NCBI GenBank assembly: GCA_011040545.1
Contig: DQYM01000242.1
Location: forward strand, 1 to 5,345
Source: Candidatus Bathyarchaeota archaeon
Lineage (GTDB): Archaea; Thermoproteota; Bathyarchaeia; EX4484-135
Direction of reading: 5' to 3'
Length of the DNA: 5,345 nt
The number at the start of each line of letters is the position of its first letter. Within the stretch, counting starts at the first letter, position 1. Of this stretch, positions 4,824 through 5,345 are shown in pieces. The translations under genes were made by a program, and so were the position numbers. The notes beneath the pieces are model-generated. The model did no database searches and was not told where the DNA came from. It worked only from the letters and a program-made list of their open reading frames with translations.

Positions 4824-5345
4824 AGCTCTAGGCCACCGCTGGGCAGGTAGGGGGCTAGGAGCTCCATAAGTGGCCTAAAGAGCCACTTATTCGCAGCTAC
4901 TACGTAGAGGCCCTCATCAGGGCTCAGCATTCCCCTTGGCTCTAGCTTCCCCCTCAGCCACATCTTGGCCCCCGCCTCCTTGGCTATTAGGAGGCCAGCA
5001 GCTACATCAGTTGGCCTTATCTGGCCCCTTAGGTCAACGTGGGCATCAAATGTGCCAGATGCGAGGAGGCATAGCTCCAGGGCTGCTGAGCCGAGCTGCC
5101 TTGCAGCCCTTATGGTAGAGGCTAGCTTGAGAGCCCATTCCCCCTCTTCTGGCAGCCTGCTCGCATCCATAGATATAAATGCATTCTCAAGGTGCTCTGT
5201 GCTAGATGTAGAGAGCCTCCTCCCACCTGAGAAGGCACCCTGGCCCCTAACTGCGTAGAACTCACGACCAGAGAAGACCTCTAGCACTAGCCCCTCGCTT
5301 AGGTGCCTTAGGTCTGGGCCTAAGCAGGTGGCCAACGATATAGTA
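4820..5345 (-). CDS. inositol monophosphatase/FBPase-IV family phosphatase (5' end missing)
   Basis: The frame is open to the window edge, so about 174 C-terminal residues are visible and perhaps 80-90, including the expected DPIDGT metal motif, lie outside. Recognisable parts in order are TISLA, a strand ending EGLVLEVFSGREFYAVRGQGAF (the ELYYAxRGxGA region), the core RQLGSAALELCLLASGTFDAHVD, and RPTDVAAGLLIAKEAGAKM, which carries the third metal-site Asp (TDVAAG in place of WDxAAG) and the EAG turn. Members are Mg-dependent, Li-sensitive phosphomonoesterases that act on inositol phosphates, fructose 1,6-bisphosphate or PAP (CysQ type); the visible half cannot separate these. TTG at 5335 is not a likely start because the domain continues upstream. 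Beside the APS-kinase-like gene a PAP phosphatase role is attractive but unproved. Its stop shares CTAG with that of the converging glycosyltransferase. Confidence 0.85.
   Translation of the reverse strand, partial: TISLATCLGPDLRHLSEGLVLEVFSGREFYAVRGQGAFSGGRRLSTSSTEHLENAFISMDASRLPEEGEWALKLASTIRAARQLGSAALELCLLASGTFDAHVDLRGQIRPTDVAAGLLIAKEAGAKMWLRGKLEPRGMLSPDEGLYVVAANKWLFRPLMELLAPYLPSGGLEL

Noticed and set aside
2078..5345. Complete sulfation pathway (APS kinase plus PAP phosphatase).
   Set aside because: No sulfotransferase or ATP sulfurylase is seen, the APS site of the kinase is altered, and the phosphatase subtype is unreadable without its N-terminal half; kept only as one hypothesis.

Overview
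The window looks like a thermophilic archaeon of the Thermoproteota (TACK) type. Arg is mostly AGG, Leu often CTA and Ile often ATA. The strand-leading genes sit 27-37 bases from archaeal TATA boxes with almost no 5' leader, the one internal operon gene has a Shine-Dalgarno site, and genes are packed with overlapping ends. The lineage is an inference from these habits, not from a marker gene. CTAG, rare in many prokaryotic genomes, is strikingly common here (about 60 by hand count).

Layout. Bases 1-153 (+) are the 3' end of an unidentified gene. Bases 205-1308 (+) encode an APH-fold small-molecule kinase with its own promoter. It converges with, and overlaps by 16 bases, an orphan protein of about seven membrane segments (2015-1293, -). 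A palindromic TATA box at about 2038-2046 appears to serve both this membrane gene and the opposite unit, which starts at 2078. That unit is an APS-kinase-like protein (2078-2656) followed, with a 4-base ATGA overlap, by an HprK-like P-loop protein (2653-3657). A further TATA box precedes an Alg11-like GT4 glycosyltransferase (3705-4823, TTG start). Its stop shares the tetranucleotide CTAG with the stop of an inositol-monophosphatase-family gene on the other strand (4820 to beyond 5345), whose 5' part is outside the window. No gap exceeds about 60 bases, and I see no rRNA, tRNA, CRISPR, insertion sequence or T-rich terminator.

Working together. Three different kinase folds (APH, APS-kinase-like, HprK-like), one IMPase-family phosphatase and one Alg11-like glycosyltransferase lie within 5 kb. 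This suggests a locus that makes a surface or lipid-linked glycan and decorates it with phosphate or sulfate, or that makes a phosphorylated polar lipid head group. The APS-kinase-like protein keeps its phosphotransfer residues but has lost several residues that hold APS in characterised enzymes, so its substrate may not be APS. No sulfotransferase or ATP sulfurylase is visible, so sulfation remains only one option.
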